Shown here: in pieces, positions 33,695 through 43,196 of the stretch
Numbering within the stretch: the first letter of the stretch is position 1
Layout: each line of letters begins with the position of its first letter
Assembly (NCBI RefSeq): GCF_016907815.1
Contig: NZ_JAFBCQ010000001.1
Coordinates: 372,001 to 436,000 of the forward strand
Direction of reading: 5' to 3'
Length of the DNA: 64,000 nucleotides
Source: Microbacterium aurum
Lineage (GTDB): Bacteria > Actinomycetota > Actinomycetes > Actinomycetales > Microbacteriaceae
Made by a program: the position numbers and the translations under genes
Notes under the pieces: generated by a model
Database searches by the model: none
Told to the model about the DNA's origin: nothing
What the model saw: the letters and a program-made list of their open reading frames with translations, nothing else

Positions 33695-34345
33695 ATGCGG
33701 GTCGACGTTACAGAGTTGCCGCTGCTGAACCGGATGGCGTACGACCGGGTCGCACAGCAGTATGAGACACGAGCTGTTAGCGACGCAATCAATGACGTTC
33801 CGATCGTCGCGGCTGTGATGAGCGCATGGCGTAGCCGTCATGAAGGTACGCCACGGTTGCTGGATGTCGGTTGCGGTGCGGGGGTAAACCTGAGAATGTT
33901 TGCCAACGAAGGTTGCGTGGTGACCGGCATTGACATATCGCCCGAGATGGTCACGATTGCCCAGGAGAACGCTCCGGCCGCGCAAGTGCTTGAGGGTGAT
34001 GTCATGGAAATTGAGAGGCGCGAATCCTTTGACATCGTTTTTGCGAAGGCGTTTCTTCACCTGTACCCGAAGGTGGACGCCTTCAACGTTCTCAATCACC
34101 TAACTTCATTTCTCGTGAACGACGGAATCATCTATATCGCAACGACGGCCCACCAGACCCCTAGCGAAGGATTCGAGAACAAGTCCGATTATGAAGGCTC
34201 GCCTGCGCGATTCCGGAGCCGATGGACGCCGGGTGAATGGCATGAGCTAGCCAAGCAAGCAGGTTTGTCAATAGTTTGCGAATGGCGCAACACCGACCGA
34301 CGTAACAATAAGAACTGGATGAACCTCATCTGCACTCGAGACTAG
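33695..34345 (+). CDS. class I SAM-dependent methyltransferase
   Basis: 216 residues. N-terminal YDRVAQQYETRA is typical of small-molecule methyltransferases; LLDVGCGAGVNLRMFA is the glycine-rich SAM loop (motif I). ITGIDISPEM-type motif II (VVTGIDISPEMVTIAQ) and FDIVFAKAFLHL (motif IV) follow. The substrate is unknown. First gene of a three-gene plus-strand cassette, 10 bp before a two-TM protein and a Gfo/Idh oxidoreductase. The GC content is low for this genome, indicating transfer. Confidence 0.85.
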   Translation: MRVDVTELPLLNRMAYDRVAQQYETRAVSDAINDVPIVAAVMSAWRSRHEGTPRLLDVGCGAGVNLRMFANEGCVVTGIDISPEMVTIAQENAPAAQVLEGDVMEIERRESFDIVFAKAFLHLYPKVDAFNVLNHLTSFLVNDGIIYIATTAHQTPSEGFENKSDYEGSPARFRSRWTPGEWHELAKQAGLSIVCEWRNTDRRNNKNWMNLICTRD

Positions 34346-34355
34346 GAGACCTGTG

Positions 34356-35303
34356 ATGCCCCCACGACTCACGGTGTCGCAACGGCGATTTACTCGTCGA
34401 GCACGCGGAATATTTCGCCGATACTGGGCGATGTTGGTGGCACTAGTCCTCTTAGCCGGAGCACTATGGGTTTTCGCCTGGCTCGTGTACGTCCAGCCCT
34501 GGAACAGTCCACCTGCAGGCAGTGGCGAAAGCTCACAGCCTGTTGGTGGCGCGCAAGGCTTCTACGCAGACCTTTTAGTTGGACTCACCGCGACAGCGAT
34601 CTGGACCATAGTCGCCTTCCTCATTGCGGCGCGATATATACGGAATGTGGACGAGTACTCACGAGTCGACGATTTCCCTTGGAATCGCGAGATACGAACA
34701 GCGAGCCTCATTGAGGTGAGCGTTCACGGGTGGGACGGGCTCTTCACCGGACCTGACGAGAAAGACGCAGCGGGTAAACTGAAGGCCGGCTGGGCGGAAT
34801 CGCCGCGAGCGAAAGCGTGGAAACAGTTCTTCGCAAATGATGGAACATTGACACTGATACTTCCCCGAATTCCTAACGGCGCACAAAGCTCCGAGATAAA
34901 CGAGGTCTCCACCAGGAACCTGGAAGTAATAGCGCGGCGCACCGGTAAGGACCTCGCGAGTCAAGTGTCCGAAATCGAGGCAACCATCAGCCTCGCCGAG
35001 AGTCTTCAGATTGAGGTCGACAAAGGTCGCGTCAATCACCATTACGTGACCGACCTCAGATGGATTTGCTCCGCGCGCTTCGACGACAACCTGATTTTGC
35101 TCTCCACCTACACAACTCAGCGCCGAAAACCCGCGACGATTGGGGGCAAACGAGTCGTTCAGACCGTGAGTGGCGAGTTCCGAGGCCCGGCGTTTTCGAT
35201 GGACCCCATGATCTACAGCTCGGTTCAAGAGTGGATTCACGTCCTTCATCGCCGCGATGTTGAAGAACCAAATTTAGGAATCACGAAAGCCGAGCAGGAA
35301 TAA
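34356..35303 (+). CDS. two-TM membrane protein with cytoplasmic domain, unknown
   Basis: 315 residues (ATG 34356; GTG 34353 also possible, AGGAGA upstream). The N-terminal basic tail, TM1 (about 25-47) and an external loop (PWNSPPAGSGES...) lead to TM2 (about 72-95) and then a soluble domain of 200 residues. The pattern IEVSVHGWDGLF...FFANDGTLTLILPRIPN...STRNLEVIARR recalls effector-type domains that follow TM pairs in some defence operons, but I cannot assign a family. Its stop overlaps the oxidoreductase start (TAATG). Context suggests a membrane sensor or effector working with two enzymes. Confidence 0.7.
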   Translation: MPPRLTVSQRRFTRRARGIFRRYWAMLVALVLLAGALWVFAWLVYVQPWNSPPAGSGESSQPVGGAQGFYADLLVGLTATAIWTIVAFLIAARYIRNVDEYSRVDDFPWNREIRTASLIEVSVHGWDGLFTGPDEKDAAGKLKAGWAESPRAKAWKQFFANDGTLTLILPRIPNGAQSSEINEVSTRNLEVIARRTGKDLASQVSEIEATISLAESLQIEVDKGRVNHHYVTDLRWICSARFDDNLILLSTYTTQRRKPATIGGKRVVQTVSGEFRGPAFSMDPMIYSSVQEWIHVLHRRDVEEPNLGITKAEQE

Positions 35304-36280
35304 TGACGGCGACCAGGATCGGCATAGTCGGATTCGGTGAGCATGTCCGGGAGGCTTTAATTCCGGCCTTGGCGGGAACTCAGGCGTCAGTAGTTCGGGT
35401 GGGTTGCGATCCCGAGAATCGAAGCGCCCTAGAAGCTGCGCAAAGCATACGCATCGTTGATACCTATCGCGACGTAGTACACGCCGGGGACGTGGATGCG
35501 GTGATCGTCGCCGCTACCCCTCAGCTAAACTCATTGGTACTGGACGAATGCCTTGTTGCCGGCAAGCCTGTTTTCGTCGAAAAGCCTATGGCGGTCTCGG
35601 TAGAAGACTCCCAACGGTTCCGCGACGCCACTCGTAACGGTCATATTGTAGGCGTCGGGCACAATTTCAGCTTTAGTCCGGCGATCATGCAATTGAAGCG
35701 GTGGGCAGATGGATCCACATTCGGTGATTTCACGATCGGCTCCCTCTCGTTTCACGCAAGCAAGCCCAACGGTGCAAGGTGGGGCCTAGTGGGCGACCGA
35801 TACTCTTTTCTTCTCTCGCATGCAACGCACGCGCTCGACATTGCAACTCTTATTCTTGGAGCAGAAACTCGGATTGAGCACGCCAATATGCACACCTTGG
35901 GCAATGGAAATCATGCTCTCGTCGCTACACTAGGCGGGTCAGGAGGGGTACTCAATCTGCACGTAACCAATGCCGCTCCGAGATTTTCACTAGATATCTC
36001 GCTCGTTGGATCCGAAAGGAAGCGAGTCTCCTCGCGAGGACTGAGATATGTCGACTATGAAGAGGAATCGAGCGGAGACCGCTACCAGTCAGTCTGGCGC
36101 CCCTCCACCCTTCATGACGACTGGGATCTAGGCGGCTATGTGAATGAGCTGACGGTCTTTCTGCAGTCCGTGGAGAGCGGAGTAGCGAGCAACGAGCTCG
36201 CCGCATCGGTGGATCGCGCTTTGATGGGACTAGAGCTAATTGATCAAATTTCAAAGCAAAGCGGCGTGAATATTGCTTGA
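35303..36280 (+). CDS. Gfo/Idh/MocA-family oxidoreductase
   Basis: 325 residues. N-terminal Rossmann fold with GIVGFGEHVREALIPALAG, then VDAVIVAATPQLNS and the diagnostic VFVEKPMAVSVEDSQ (EKP motif). The C-terminal substrate-binding domain has GVGHNFSFSP and THALDIATLIL. These enzymes oxidise or reduce sugars and related alcohols with NAD(P). Translationally coupled to the membrane protein before it. The substrate is unknown; a nucleotide-sugar or other sugar derivative is the usual choice for the family. Confidence 0.85.
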   Translation: MTATRIGIVGFGEHVREALIPALAGTQASVVRVGCDPENRSALEAAQSIRIVDTYRDVVHAGDVDAVIVAATPQLNSLVLDECLVAGKPVFVEKPMAVSVEDSQRFRDATRNGHIVGVGHNFSFSPAIMQLKRWADGSTFGDFTIGSLSFHASKPNGARWGLVGDRYSFLLSHATHALDIATLILGAETRIEHANMHTLGNGNHALVATLGGSGGVLNLHVTNAAPRFSLDISLVGSERKRVSSRGLRYVDYEEESSGDRYQSVWRPSTLHDDWDLGGYVNELTVFLQSVESGVASNELAASVDRALMGLELIDQISKQSGVNIA

Positions 36281-36515
36281 CTTTAGAAGCGATTAGTAGT
36301 AGAAGTGAGTGAGGGTTGATGTTACGTCTTTGTCGACGTTGACTCCCCAGGGCTTGTGGATGCCAGTTGTCGCGAGGCATCTCGTCTAGCCAACGCGTCC
36401 CCGTTTCCGGTCCCGCCGCAAGCAGCTTGTGGGGTTCTTCATCTTCGTCTGCGAAGTGAGGGGCCCTGCAAGGTGCAGGAAGGTGCGCTGCACTGTGAAT
36501 GGGAAGGACGGGACA

Positions 36516-37037
36516 ATGCACGCAGATCAGGTGTGCTTGAATTTCTTCGCTCCGGACGAGAACGTTGAGCTTGGCCTAAGCGTCACACTCGCTGGGGGGC
36601 AACGGGTGCTGCTAAGACAAGGCGAGTCCGGTCAGCGACTTGAAGTGGATATCGCCTTCCTTTCGGCTCGAATGAGGTCACTACTGCTGAGGTCGACCGT
36701 GGAGGCGTACTGGCTAAGCACCGCAGATCATCGACGCGCAGTCGAAGGCGAGATGCAACTGTCGCGAATACGGCGGTGGAGAATGAGCACACGGACGTTT
36801 AACGGGCTTCTGCTCGGACATTTAAGAGAAAGCATGGTGGCGTGGGTCCCGATCTGGGATCCCCGCGTTAGTCTTGCCGATAACGTCCGATACCGGATTT
36901 ATCTGGGAGGTCCGTTCCGGGTAAGAATCAGGATTCATCACGACTATGCTCGCGATTACCACCTCGCGGACATCGTCAAGTTGGAGATCTGTCCCTTACC
37001 GCTCACGATCGCAACAGAACTGCCGCCGAGACTTTAG
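36516..37037 (+). CDS. hypothetical protein
   Basis: 173 residues from ATG 36516, preceded by GGGAAGGACGGGACA; the frame is open back to a GTG at 36429. Arg-rich soluble protein with alternating strands (SVTLAGGQRVLLRQGESGQR, FRVRIRIHHDYARDYHLADI) and no domain I recognise. Followed by a strong rho-independent terminator, so it closes the plus-strand cargo unit. Probably island cargo. Confidence 0.55.
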   Translation: MHADQVCLNFFAPDENVELGLSVTLAGGQRVLLRQGESGQRLEVDIAFLSARMRSLLLRSTVEAYWLSTADHRRAVEGEMQLSRIRRWRMSTRTFNGLLLGHLRESMVAWVPIWDPRVSLADNVRYRIYLGGPFRVRIRIHHDYARDYHLADIVKLEICPLPLTIATELPPRL

Positions 37038-37059
37038 GCGAGCGGGCCTGTCCCCTCGA

Positions 37060-37090
37060 CCGGGTCGCCCCTACGGGCGACCCGGTTTCA
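37060..37090 (+). terminator. rho-independent terminator
   Basis: Perfect 11-bp stem CCGGGTCGCCC (37060-37070) / GGGCGACCCGG (37075-37085) with loop CTAC, followed by TTTCAATTT. It lies 23 bp after the stop of the preceding gene. Confidence 0.85.
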
Positions 37091-37131
37091 ATTTGGTGAT
37101 GACGCGCAGGTGACTCGCGCCGCAACTCGCA

Positions 37132-37866
37132 TCATTCCGGAAGCGCTCGATGCTTTGAAGGCACAAGTCGTAGAACCAGCTTGTTACCAAGCGACTCGCT
37201 CGTCACATCGGCGCTGGTTCCTTGCCAACGCACGTTGAACTTGGGCCAGAGCTCTCCACGCCAGACAATCACAAGTGACGTCTCGACAGCGTCGTCTGGC
37301 ACGGATATGGACTCGGCAGTGTGCGCGAACTGCCATACTTCCTGATCATTCACAGTCCACTGAAGTGGGAGCTCGTCTTGCAAGTCCCCTCGAAGGGCGG
37401 TGATGAGGACTGGCCGCATCTGAATCACCTGCAGTCGGCCAGACGCGAGATGCAGCTCCCACTTGCCCTGACCGCGAACCGCGATGACCGTGAGGCTGGG
37501 CACAGTTTCGGTGGGCCAGTTGCTCGCGATCAGCCGCGCGAGTAGTCGCACACCTCGGTCTGAGTAGCGCCGCACTTGACGTTGCTCCATACCGATATCC
37601 GCACCGAACGCATCGAGCCGCTTGAGATGCGTGTCTCCCTCGGCGAGCAGACCAAGCGAGGCCGCTGCCGCTTTGACGGCAAGGCCAAGATCTGAGTCAA
37701 GGATCTCGTGACACAGACGCGTATAGGCGACAAACGGATCCCCACCGCCGAGAAGGTCACAAATCACTCGGGTGCCCGCGAGCGCATCAACGGTGACACC
37801 CGAACTCATCTTCCTGAGCGCGAGTAGCTCGGCGAGCACGCGATCCTTTAGCGTCTCAGCTTCCAT
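37132..37866 (-). CDS. hypothetical protein of the mobile element
   Basis: 244 residues. The N-terminal half is helical with a possible DNA-binding helix pair (IGMEQRQVRRYSDRGVRLLA). The C-terminal half is strand-rich (LTVIAVRGQGKWELHLASGR, VIVWRGELWPKFNVRWQG) and could be a ligand- or RNA-binding beta domain. No known family. It lies convergent to the terminator and divergent from the small genes starting at 37967, so it may be a regulator of the element, which is only a guess. Confidence 0.6.
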   Translation of the reverse strand: MEAETLKDRVLAELLALRKMSSGVTVDALAGTRVICDLLGGGDPFVAYTRLCHEILDSDLGLAVKAAAASLGLLAEGDTHLKRLDAFGADIGMEQRQVRRYSDRGVRLLARLIASNWPTETVPSLTVIAVRGQGKWELHLASGRLQVIQMRPVLITALRGDLQDELPLQWTVNDQEVWQFAHTAESISVPDDAVETSLVIVWRGELWPKFNVRWQGTSADVTSESLGNKLVLRLVPSKHRALPE

Positions 37867-37966
37867 CAGCGGGTGTCACTTTCTTGTCACGACCGTGAAC
37901 ATCGCCCTCCGATTCGATGATTCCAGAGATCCGACCGGATCTCTGAACCACGAACGGAGGATCATC

Positions 37967-38272
37967 ATGACCACCACTGAGCTGCTCCCATCCGGGAGCT
38001 TGACGGGTCCCACGCGACTGGGGTCGATGTCGCTGGGTATCCAGCGGCAGACGCGCCGTGAGGTCGAGCAGATCCAGCGACGTGCGGTTGTCGCGAAGCT
38101 CACCGAGGACGGGCGCGCGCTACTCAGCAACGTCGCGTTGGAGCACATCGGTGCACTGACGGCGATGGAGCAGCATCTCATCACGATCGCCCCGCTCGGG
38201 GAGGCCCGCTATCGGGAGATCGTGGACAGCTACACGCTCGGCGCGGCCGCAGCGATCCGGCGGTGGCACTGA
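37967..38272 (+). CDS. small hypothetical protein, first gene of the transfer operon
   Basis: 101 residues. Start ATG 37967 with GGAGG 7 bp upstream. A polar N-terminus is followed by two helices (RQTRREVEQIQRRAVVAKLT, ALEHIGALTAMEQHLITIA). No known domain. The next gene starts 1 bp after its stop, so both are one transcript leading into the methyltransferase and coupling-ATPase genes. Confidence 0.65.
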   Translation: MTTTELLPSGSLTGPTRLGSMSLGIQRQTRREVEQIQRRAVVAKLTEDGRALLSNVALEHIGALTAMEQHLITIAPLGEARYREIVDSYTLGAAAAIRRWH

Positions 38273-38273
38273 C

Positions 38274-38546
38274 ATGGCCGCGCTCGCACTCCTCTCCCTG
38301 CCGATCCTGCTGGTCGGCTGGATCATCAAAGGCGTCACGTACGCCGCGGGATGGCTCATGAACCTGTATGAGCGTTACCGGGCCCGTAAGCGTGCCGCGA
38401 TCGAGGCGGAGCTCGACCGGACGCAGGCGGAGCTGCGCGGCACCATCCTGGGCCTCGCCGATGCGCTCGGGATGGAAGCCCACGAGGCCCGTAAGGCGCT
38501 CATCCGCGAGTCCTACCGCGCTTCGGGCCAACTTCCGGACGCCTGA
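38274..38546 (+). CDS. small membrane protein of the transfer operon
   Basis: 90 residues. One N-terminal hydrophobic segment (ALALLSLPILLVGWIIKGV), then a charged coiled coil (ERYRARKRAAIEAELDRTQA) at the cytoplasmic face. Begins immediately after the preceding gene. Similar small anchored coiled-coil proteins occur in conjugation operons; no specific role can be given. Confidence 0.65.
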   Translation: MAALALLSLPILLVGWIIKGVTYAAGWLMNLYERYRARKRAAIEAELDRTQAELRGTILGLADALGMEAHEARKALIRESYRASGQLPDA

Positions 38547-38646
38547 GCTCAGGCCGGCCGGGGCGGTGCACACCAGCACCGCGACTGCAGCGCACCGCCC
38601 CGGCCCCTTCCCACTCCTTTTCTTCCTCTTCTGCCTGGAGGCATCC

Positions 38647-39633
38647 ATGTCTGCTGTCATCACTCGTGGCGCTCGTCGCCGCGTCACTCTCTCACGTCCA
38701 CCTCTCCGCCCGGATACCGTCGCACCCACCCCACGGAGGCCGCGCATCGGGTCGCGGCCGGTGGGCACTCGCCCGCCGGTTCGGGTGGCGGATCTGTTCG
38801 CCGGTATCGGCGGGTTCCACCTCGCGTTCGAGCAGGCGGGTGGGGAGGTGGTGTTTGCGTCCGAGAACGACCGCCACGCCCGCACCACCTACGAGGCCAA
38901 CTTCCGCTCCCGCACGCCGGGGTTGTTCGATACGAGCCAGTTCGCCGGCGACATCCGCACCGTCGACACGGCCGATGTCCCGGACGTCGATGTGGTGGCT
39001 GGCGGGTTCCCGTGTCAGCCGTTCTCCAACGCCGGTCTGCGGCGTGGGTTCGCCGATGCGCGGGGCACGTTGTTCTTCGACATCGCCCGCATCATCGACG
39101 CGAAGCAGCCGGGGGCGTTCGTGTTGGAGAACGTCCGTGGGCTCACGCACAAGGACCAGCGGCACTCCTTCACCCGCATCCAGCGGATCTTGACCCGTGA
39201 CCTCGGCTACTCGTTCCACTGGAAGGTGCTGCGCGCGTCGGACTACGGCCTCCCCCAGGCGAGGCCTCGGGTCTACATGGTTGGGTTCCGTGATCCGTCG
39301 ACGGAGTTCTCGTTCCCTGAGCCGGTGCCGCTCGAGTTCACCATGAGCGATCTGTTCGGCGGGAAGGTCGACCGCGTCATCGGGCGGACCTTGATGGCCT
39401 CCTGGCACCGCCGACCGCTCAGCGACCCGCACTGCTTCGACGGGTACCTCGTCGACGGCGAGCCCCGCTACCTGAGCATCGAGCAGATGTGTCGGCTGCA
39501 GGGCTTCCCGGACGGGTTCACCTTCCCGGTCTCTGAGGCGCAGGCACGTAAGCAGCTCGGAAACGCGGTCGCCGTGCCGGTCGCGGCGGCCGTTGCCCGC
39601 AGCGTCGTCGCCGCTCTGTCGAGCTGTGGATGA
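38647..39633 (+). CDS. DNA (cytosine-5) methyltransferase, orphan
   Basis: 328 residues, ATG with GGAGG upstream. Motif I VADLFAGIGGFHLAFEQAGG, motif IV GGFPCQPFSNAG with catalytic Cys near residue 123, motif VI VLENVRGL, motif VIII QARPRVYMVG, and C-terminal motif X (QLGNAVAVPV). Transfers a methyl group to C5 of cytosine in a sequence-specific site that cannot be read from the sequence. No restriction endonuclease gene is adjacent; with the MT-A70 enzyme and ArdA-like protein it probably protects the element against host restriction. Confidence 0.93.
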   Translation: MSAVITRGARRRVTLSRPPLRPDTVAPTPRRPRIGSRPVGTRPPVRVADLFAGIGGFHLAFEQAGGEVVFASENDRHARTTYEANFRSRTPGLFDTSQFAGDIRTVDTADVPDVDVVAGGFPCQPFSNAGLRRGFADARGTLFFDIARIIDAKQPGAFVLENVRGLTHKDQRHSFTRIQRILTRDLGYSFHWKVLRASDYGLPQARPRVYMVGFRDPSTEFSFPEPVPLEFTMSDLFGGKVDRVIGRTLMASWHRRPLSDPHCFDGYLVDGEPRYLSIEQMCRLQGFPDGFTFPVSEAQARKQLGNAVAVPVAAAVARSVVAALSSCG

Positions 39634-39829
39634 AGCCGTGTGATTTTTGCAACACCCACCGGACTTGTCCACACCCCACCTCAAGAAGCCTGCCGTCGCT
39701 GCCTGTGCCGTGCGCGATTGGACGGTTGCTGAAACCGGCCTGAGAGCGCATAACCAGGGAGGCAGCCCCGCACGACCGCGATATTCGTCAACCCAGCGGG
39801 CTAAGACCGCTGCGGGAAGGAGCACACAC

Positions 39830-40474
39830 ATGCACACCACCAACACCAACGTCCCCGAGATCCCAGAGAAGGACCCCGAGGGCTCACCACCGGACTGCAT
39901 CCGCCGCTACCGGACAATCCTTGCCGACCCGCCCTGGCAGGCCGGCCAGAAGGGAAAGTACGGCGCCGCCACCCATTACGACCTCATGAGCCTCGAGCGC
40001 ATCAAGGCGATGCCCGTCGCCGAGCTCGCCGACGACAATGCGCACCTCTACCTCTGGTGCTACCCGTCGACCCGGTATGTGGCGGAGGACGTCATGCGCG
40101 AGTGGGGGTTCGAGTTCAAGGACGAGTTCGTCTGGGGGAAAGACCAGATGGGCCTGGGCCAGTACTTCCGCCACGCTCACGAAACCCTCCTGCTCGGCGT
40201 GAAGGGGAAGCTCCCGGTCAAGTTCCGTGGGCAACGCTCCTTCACGATGCTGCCCCGCCAGTCTCACAGTCATAAGCCAGAGGAGGTCCATGTCATGATC
40301 GAGCGCCTCAGCCCCGGCCCGTACGTCGAGCTCTTTGCCCGCCGCCCCATGCAGGGGTGGGACATCTGGGGCAACGAAGTCGAATCCGACATCTCCATCC
40401 CCGGCTACCCCGTCCCCAGCGACGCGCTCCCGCCCCGCACGGCCGGTCCGCGTTCGGAGGTCGACCATGCCTGA
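39830..40474 (+). CDS. MT-A70-family adenine methyltransferase
   Basis: 214 residues from ATG 39830 (GGGAAGGAG upstream). Catalytic DPPW (ILADPPWQAG, about residue 33). YDLMSLERIKAMPV and HLYLWCYPSTRYV follow the MT-A70 pattern, then EFVWGKDQMGLGQYFRHAHE and a C-terminal PYVELFARRPMQGWDIWGNE. N6-adenine methylation of DNA is the usual activity on mobile elements. No cognate nuclease is present. Confidence 0.9.
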   Translation: MHTTNTNVPEIPEKDPEGSPPDCIRRYRTILADPPWQAGQKGKYGAATHYDLMSLERIKAMPVAELADDNAHLYLWCYPSTRYVAEDVMREWGFEFKDEFVWGKDQMGLGQYFRHAHETLLLGVKGKLPVKFRGQRSFTMLPRQSHSHKPEEVHVMIERLSPGPYVELFARRPMQGWDIWGNEVESDISIPGYPVPSDALPPRTAGPRSEVDHA

Positions 40475-40512
40475 CCTGATCCAACTCCCCCTGATCCCTT
40501 CGGAGGTTCCTC

Positions 40513-40713
40513 ATGTCCTCATCCGAGAAGACCGTCCTACAGCGGCTCGTGTCCGTCTGTGCGACCGTCGCGTTCGCCGCCTTCCTGCTGTGGCTCGCCG
40601 TGTGGCTGCTGCAGCAGATCTGGGGCTGGCTGCTCCTGATCCTGCTCATCGCCGCGATCGTGACGGTGGTCGTGATCGTGCTGCGCGGACGCCGCGACCG
40701 GTGGTTTCGGTAG
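40513..40713 (+). CDS. small membrane protein of the transfer operon
   Basis: 66 residues with two adjoining hydrophobic segments (SVCATVAFAAFLLWLAVWLL and WGWLLLILLIAAIVTVVVIV) and a basic end (RGRRDRWFR). ATG preceded by CGGAGG. Position between the methyltransferase and the coupling ATPase suggests a component of the transfer apparatus, but no homologue is recognised. Confidence 0.65.
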   Translation: MSSSEKTVLQRLVSVCATVAFAAFLLWLAVWLLQQIWGWLLLILLIAAIVTVVVIVLRGRRDRWFR

Positions 40714-40723
40714 GAGGCGGCCG

Positions 40724-40951
40724 ATGAGCGGCCCGACCCGCCGCGGTCGGGGCAGGCGCCGGCGCGAGTACCGCATCCGCGTCCGTGGGGAACGCCGTGA
40801 GCACCCGGACTACGACAAGCTCGCCCGCGCGCTCCTGGAGCACGCCGCCATGCAAGAACGCGCCCATCGCGACGCATCGTCCACGCCCGAGAAGTCCGTC
40901 GACGGCGCGGTGACGCCGTCGACCTCGGAGACGGAAGGGAACGCCTCATGA
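40724..40951 (+). CDS. small basic protein of the transfer operon
   Basis: 75 residues. A strongly basic N-terminus (RRGRGRRRREYRIRVRGERR) is followed by a helical part and a Ser/Thr/Glu tail. Its stop overlaps the start of the coupling ATPase by 4 bp (ATGA), so it is co-translated with it. DNA-binding or cofactor role possible; family unknown. Confidence 0.6.
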   Translation: MSGPTRRGRGRRRREYRIRVRGERREHPDYDKLARALLEHAAMQERAHRDASSTPEKSVDGAVTPSTSETEGNAS

Positions 40952-43086
40952 CGACGTGGCGTGAACTCCACTTGTCCGCGGTCGACGAAGCCCACGCCCT
41001 CGGGTTTCTCCGCGCTCTGGCCGCAACCGAAGGGCGAGGCGGCGTCGTCTGGGAGATCCGTACCGAGGCCGGGCGCACCCGCTACCTCGTCGGCGCGGAC
41101 CCGACCGACCTGTCCGCGACGCTCTCCACGCTGCGTCGCCTCATGCCGAACGTCGCCGTCACGACACCGGATCCCCGCCGCGAGGCAGAACGGGCGGGCA
41201 GGGTGCAGATGCGCGGCCGGTACCTGAACCTCGCCCTCGACGCCCGCACCGAAACACTGCGCGCCGTCCTGGCTGCCCTCTCCGGCGCCACCGGCAAGGA
41301 CGACACCCTCGTCCTCCAAGTCGTGCTCGGCCGCGCCCTCGCCCCCGAGCTCCTCCCGACCAGCACCCCCGATCCGAGCGCGTCCCTCGGGAAGGTGCTC
41401 CTGAGCGGGCCGAAGCCGGCGGAGCGGAGCATGCACGCGCGCATGCAGGACAAGCTCGCCCAGTACCGGTTCCGCACCGTCGTGCGCATCGGCGTCACCA
41501 GCCCCTCAACCGTACGCAGGCGTCTGCTCATCCACGGGCTGCTCGCTGCCATACGGACTCTGCAGTCCAGCGGCGTGAAGATCTCCCTCACCACCAAGAA
41601 CCCCGCCAACCTCGACGCCGGCCTCGTCCCACTGCGTCAGCCGCTGCGCCTCACCCCGGAGGAACTGCTCCCCCTGCTGGCGTGGCCGATCGGCGACGAC
41701 GACCTCCCGGGTCTACCGAACCGGCACCCAGCACTTCTGCCGCCGCCGAAGACTTACACGCCGCCGAAGGGTCGGACCTTCGCGACGTCGACGTCCCCCG
41801 GCAACAGCGTCCCCGTCGGGATCGCGATCACCGACGCCCTGCGCCACACCCACCTGTATGGACCGACCGGGGCAGGCAAGAGCACCCTGATGCTGCACCT
41901 CATAAAGGCCGACATCGACGCTGGCCGGTCGGTCGTCGTAGTCGACCCGAAGCGCGACCTCGCCATGGACATCCTCGCCCTCATCCCCGAGCGCCGGACG
42001 AGTGACGTCGCGATTATCGACCCGTCCCTCGAGCGCCCGGCGGGCATCAACCCGTTCGCCGGGCTCGCCGGACCCGACGGCGATGACCACCGCGCGTTGG
42101 TGGCGGAGATCATGCTCGATCTCTTCCGCGGACTCTTCCCGAACGCCTTCGGCCCGCTCACCGCCGACACCCTCCACGCCTCCTTCCTCACCCTGACCTA
42201 CGCCCCCGACGCCTCCCTCGCCGCACTCCCAAGGCTGCTCACCGACGACCGCTACCGGAGAAGGGTCGTCGCGACCATCACCGAACCGTCGCTCTTGCAG
42301 TTCTGGGCCCAATACGAGCAGAAGAGTCCGGGCCAGCAAGCGGCCGCCATCGGCCCGGTCATGACCCGGCTCCGCCAGTTCCTCCTGCGCCCCGGCGTCC
42401 GCGCTGTCCTCGAACAAACCACCCCGGCGTTCCAGCTCGAAGACCTGTTCGTGAAGCCGCGGATCCTGGTGGTCAGCCTCAACAAGGGACTCCTCGGCAC
42501 GCAGACGGCGAGCCTGCTCGGCTCCCTCGTCGTCGCCCAGCTATGGCAACTCATCCTCGCCCGCGCCGCCGTCCCCGCAGATAAGCGGAAACCGGTCAGC
42601 ATCTACATCGACGAGGCGCAGAACTTCCTCCACCTCGGCGACCTCGCCGAAGCCCTCGAACAATCGCGCTCACTCGGAGCCGCCTGGCACCTCGCCCACC
42701 AACACCGCGCACAGATGCCCGACAAGCTCCTCAAAGCCATCGACGCCAACGCGAGAAACAAGATCATCTTCGGCCTCGAAGACGACGAAGCGAAAACAGC
42801 CGCCCGCACGACCGGCCTCGACGCCGAGGACTTCACCCGCCTCCCGCCGTACGAGATCTACGCCAGCCTCCAGAACACAGGCACTCGCACCGGCTGGTTC
42901 TCCGCCCGCGTCCTGCCACCACCGAAGGCCATCTCTTCGGCCGACGCGATCATCGCCGAAGCCCAGGCCCGCTACGGCCCCCACCCCATGGCCTCGACGT
43001 CACCCGCATCATCGAGCGCCGCGCCGAGCGGCGACCTCACAGATGATGACGAACCCATCGGCCGCCAGAAACGGAGCCCGAAATGA
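40948..43086 (+). CDS. TraG/VirD4-like conjugative coupling ATPase
   Basis: 712 residues. An N-terminal 270-residue domain without predicted membrane segments is followed by a RecA-like motor with Walker A LYGPTGAGKST (about 305) and VVVVDPKRDLAMDILAL. The Walker B region is VSIYIDEAQNFLHL (about 549), with a C-terminal sensor Q (WHLAHQHRAQM). The layout resembles HerA/TraG-type conjugation motors of actinobacterial integrative elements that lack a membrane anchor in the same chain. It would couple DNA to the transfer channel. No relaxase is visible in the window. Confidence 0.85.
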   Translation: MTTWRELHLSAVDEAHALGFLRALAATEGRGGVVWEIRTEAGRTRYLVGADPTDLSATLSTLRRLMPNVAVTTPDPRREAERAGRVQMRGRYLNLALDARTETLRAVLAALSGATGKDDTLVLQVVLGRALAPELLPTSTPDPSASLGKVLLSGPKPAERSMHARMQDKLAQYRFRTVVRIGVTSPSTVRRRLLIHGLLAAIRTLQSSGVKISLTTKNPANLDAGLVPLRQPLRLTPEELLPLLAWPIGDDDLPGLPNRHPALLPPPKTYTPPKGRTFATSTSPGNSVPVGIAITDALRHTHLYGPTGAGKSTLMLHLIKADIDAGRSVVVVDPKRDLAMDILALIPERRTSDVAIIDPSLERPAGINPFAGLAGPDGDDHRALVAEIMLDLFRGLFPNAFGPLTADTLHASFLTLTYAPDASLAALPRLLTDDRYRRRVVATITEPSLLQFWAQYEQKSPGQQAAAIGPVMTRLRQFLLRPGVRAVLEQTTPAFQLEDLFVKPRILVVSLNKGLLGTQTASLLGSLVVAQLWQLILARAAVPADKRKPVSIYIDEAQNFLHLGDLAEALEQSRSLGAAWHLAHQHRAQMPDKLLKAIDANARNKIIFGLEDDEAKTAARTTGLDAEDFTRLPPYEIYASLQNTGTRTGWFSARVLPPPKAISSADAIIAEAQARYGPHPMASTSPASSSAAPSGDLTDDDEPIGRQKRSPK

Positions 43087-43196
43087 GTGACTTGCAAGAG
43101 AAGAGAACGTGTCCGGTCGCCCGACCGTTCGATAGCAGAAACCAGCCGAGCACCCCGCGTAACGACGGTACCTTTCGCCGCGTAAGGGAGGGGACT

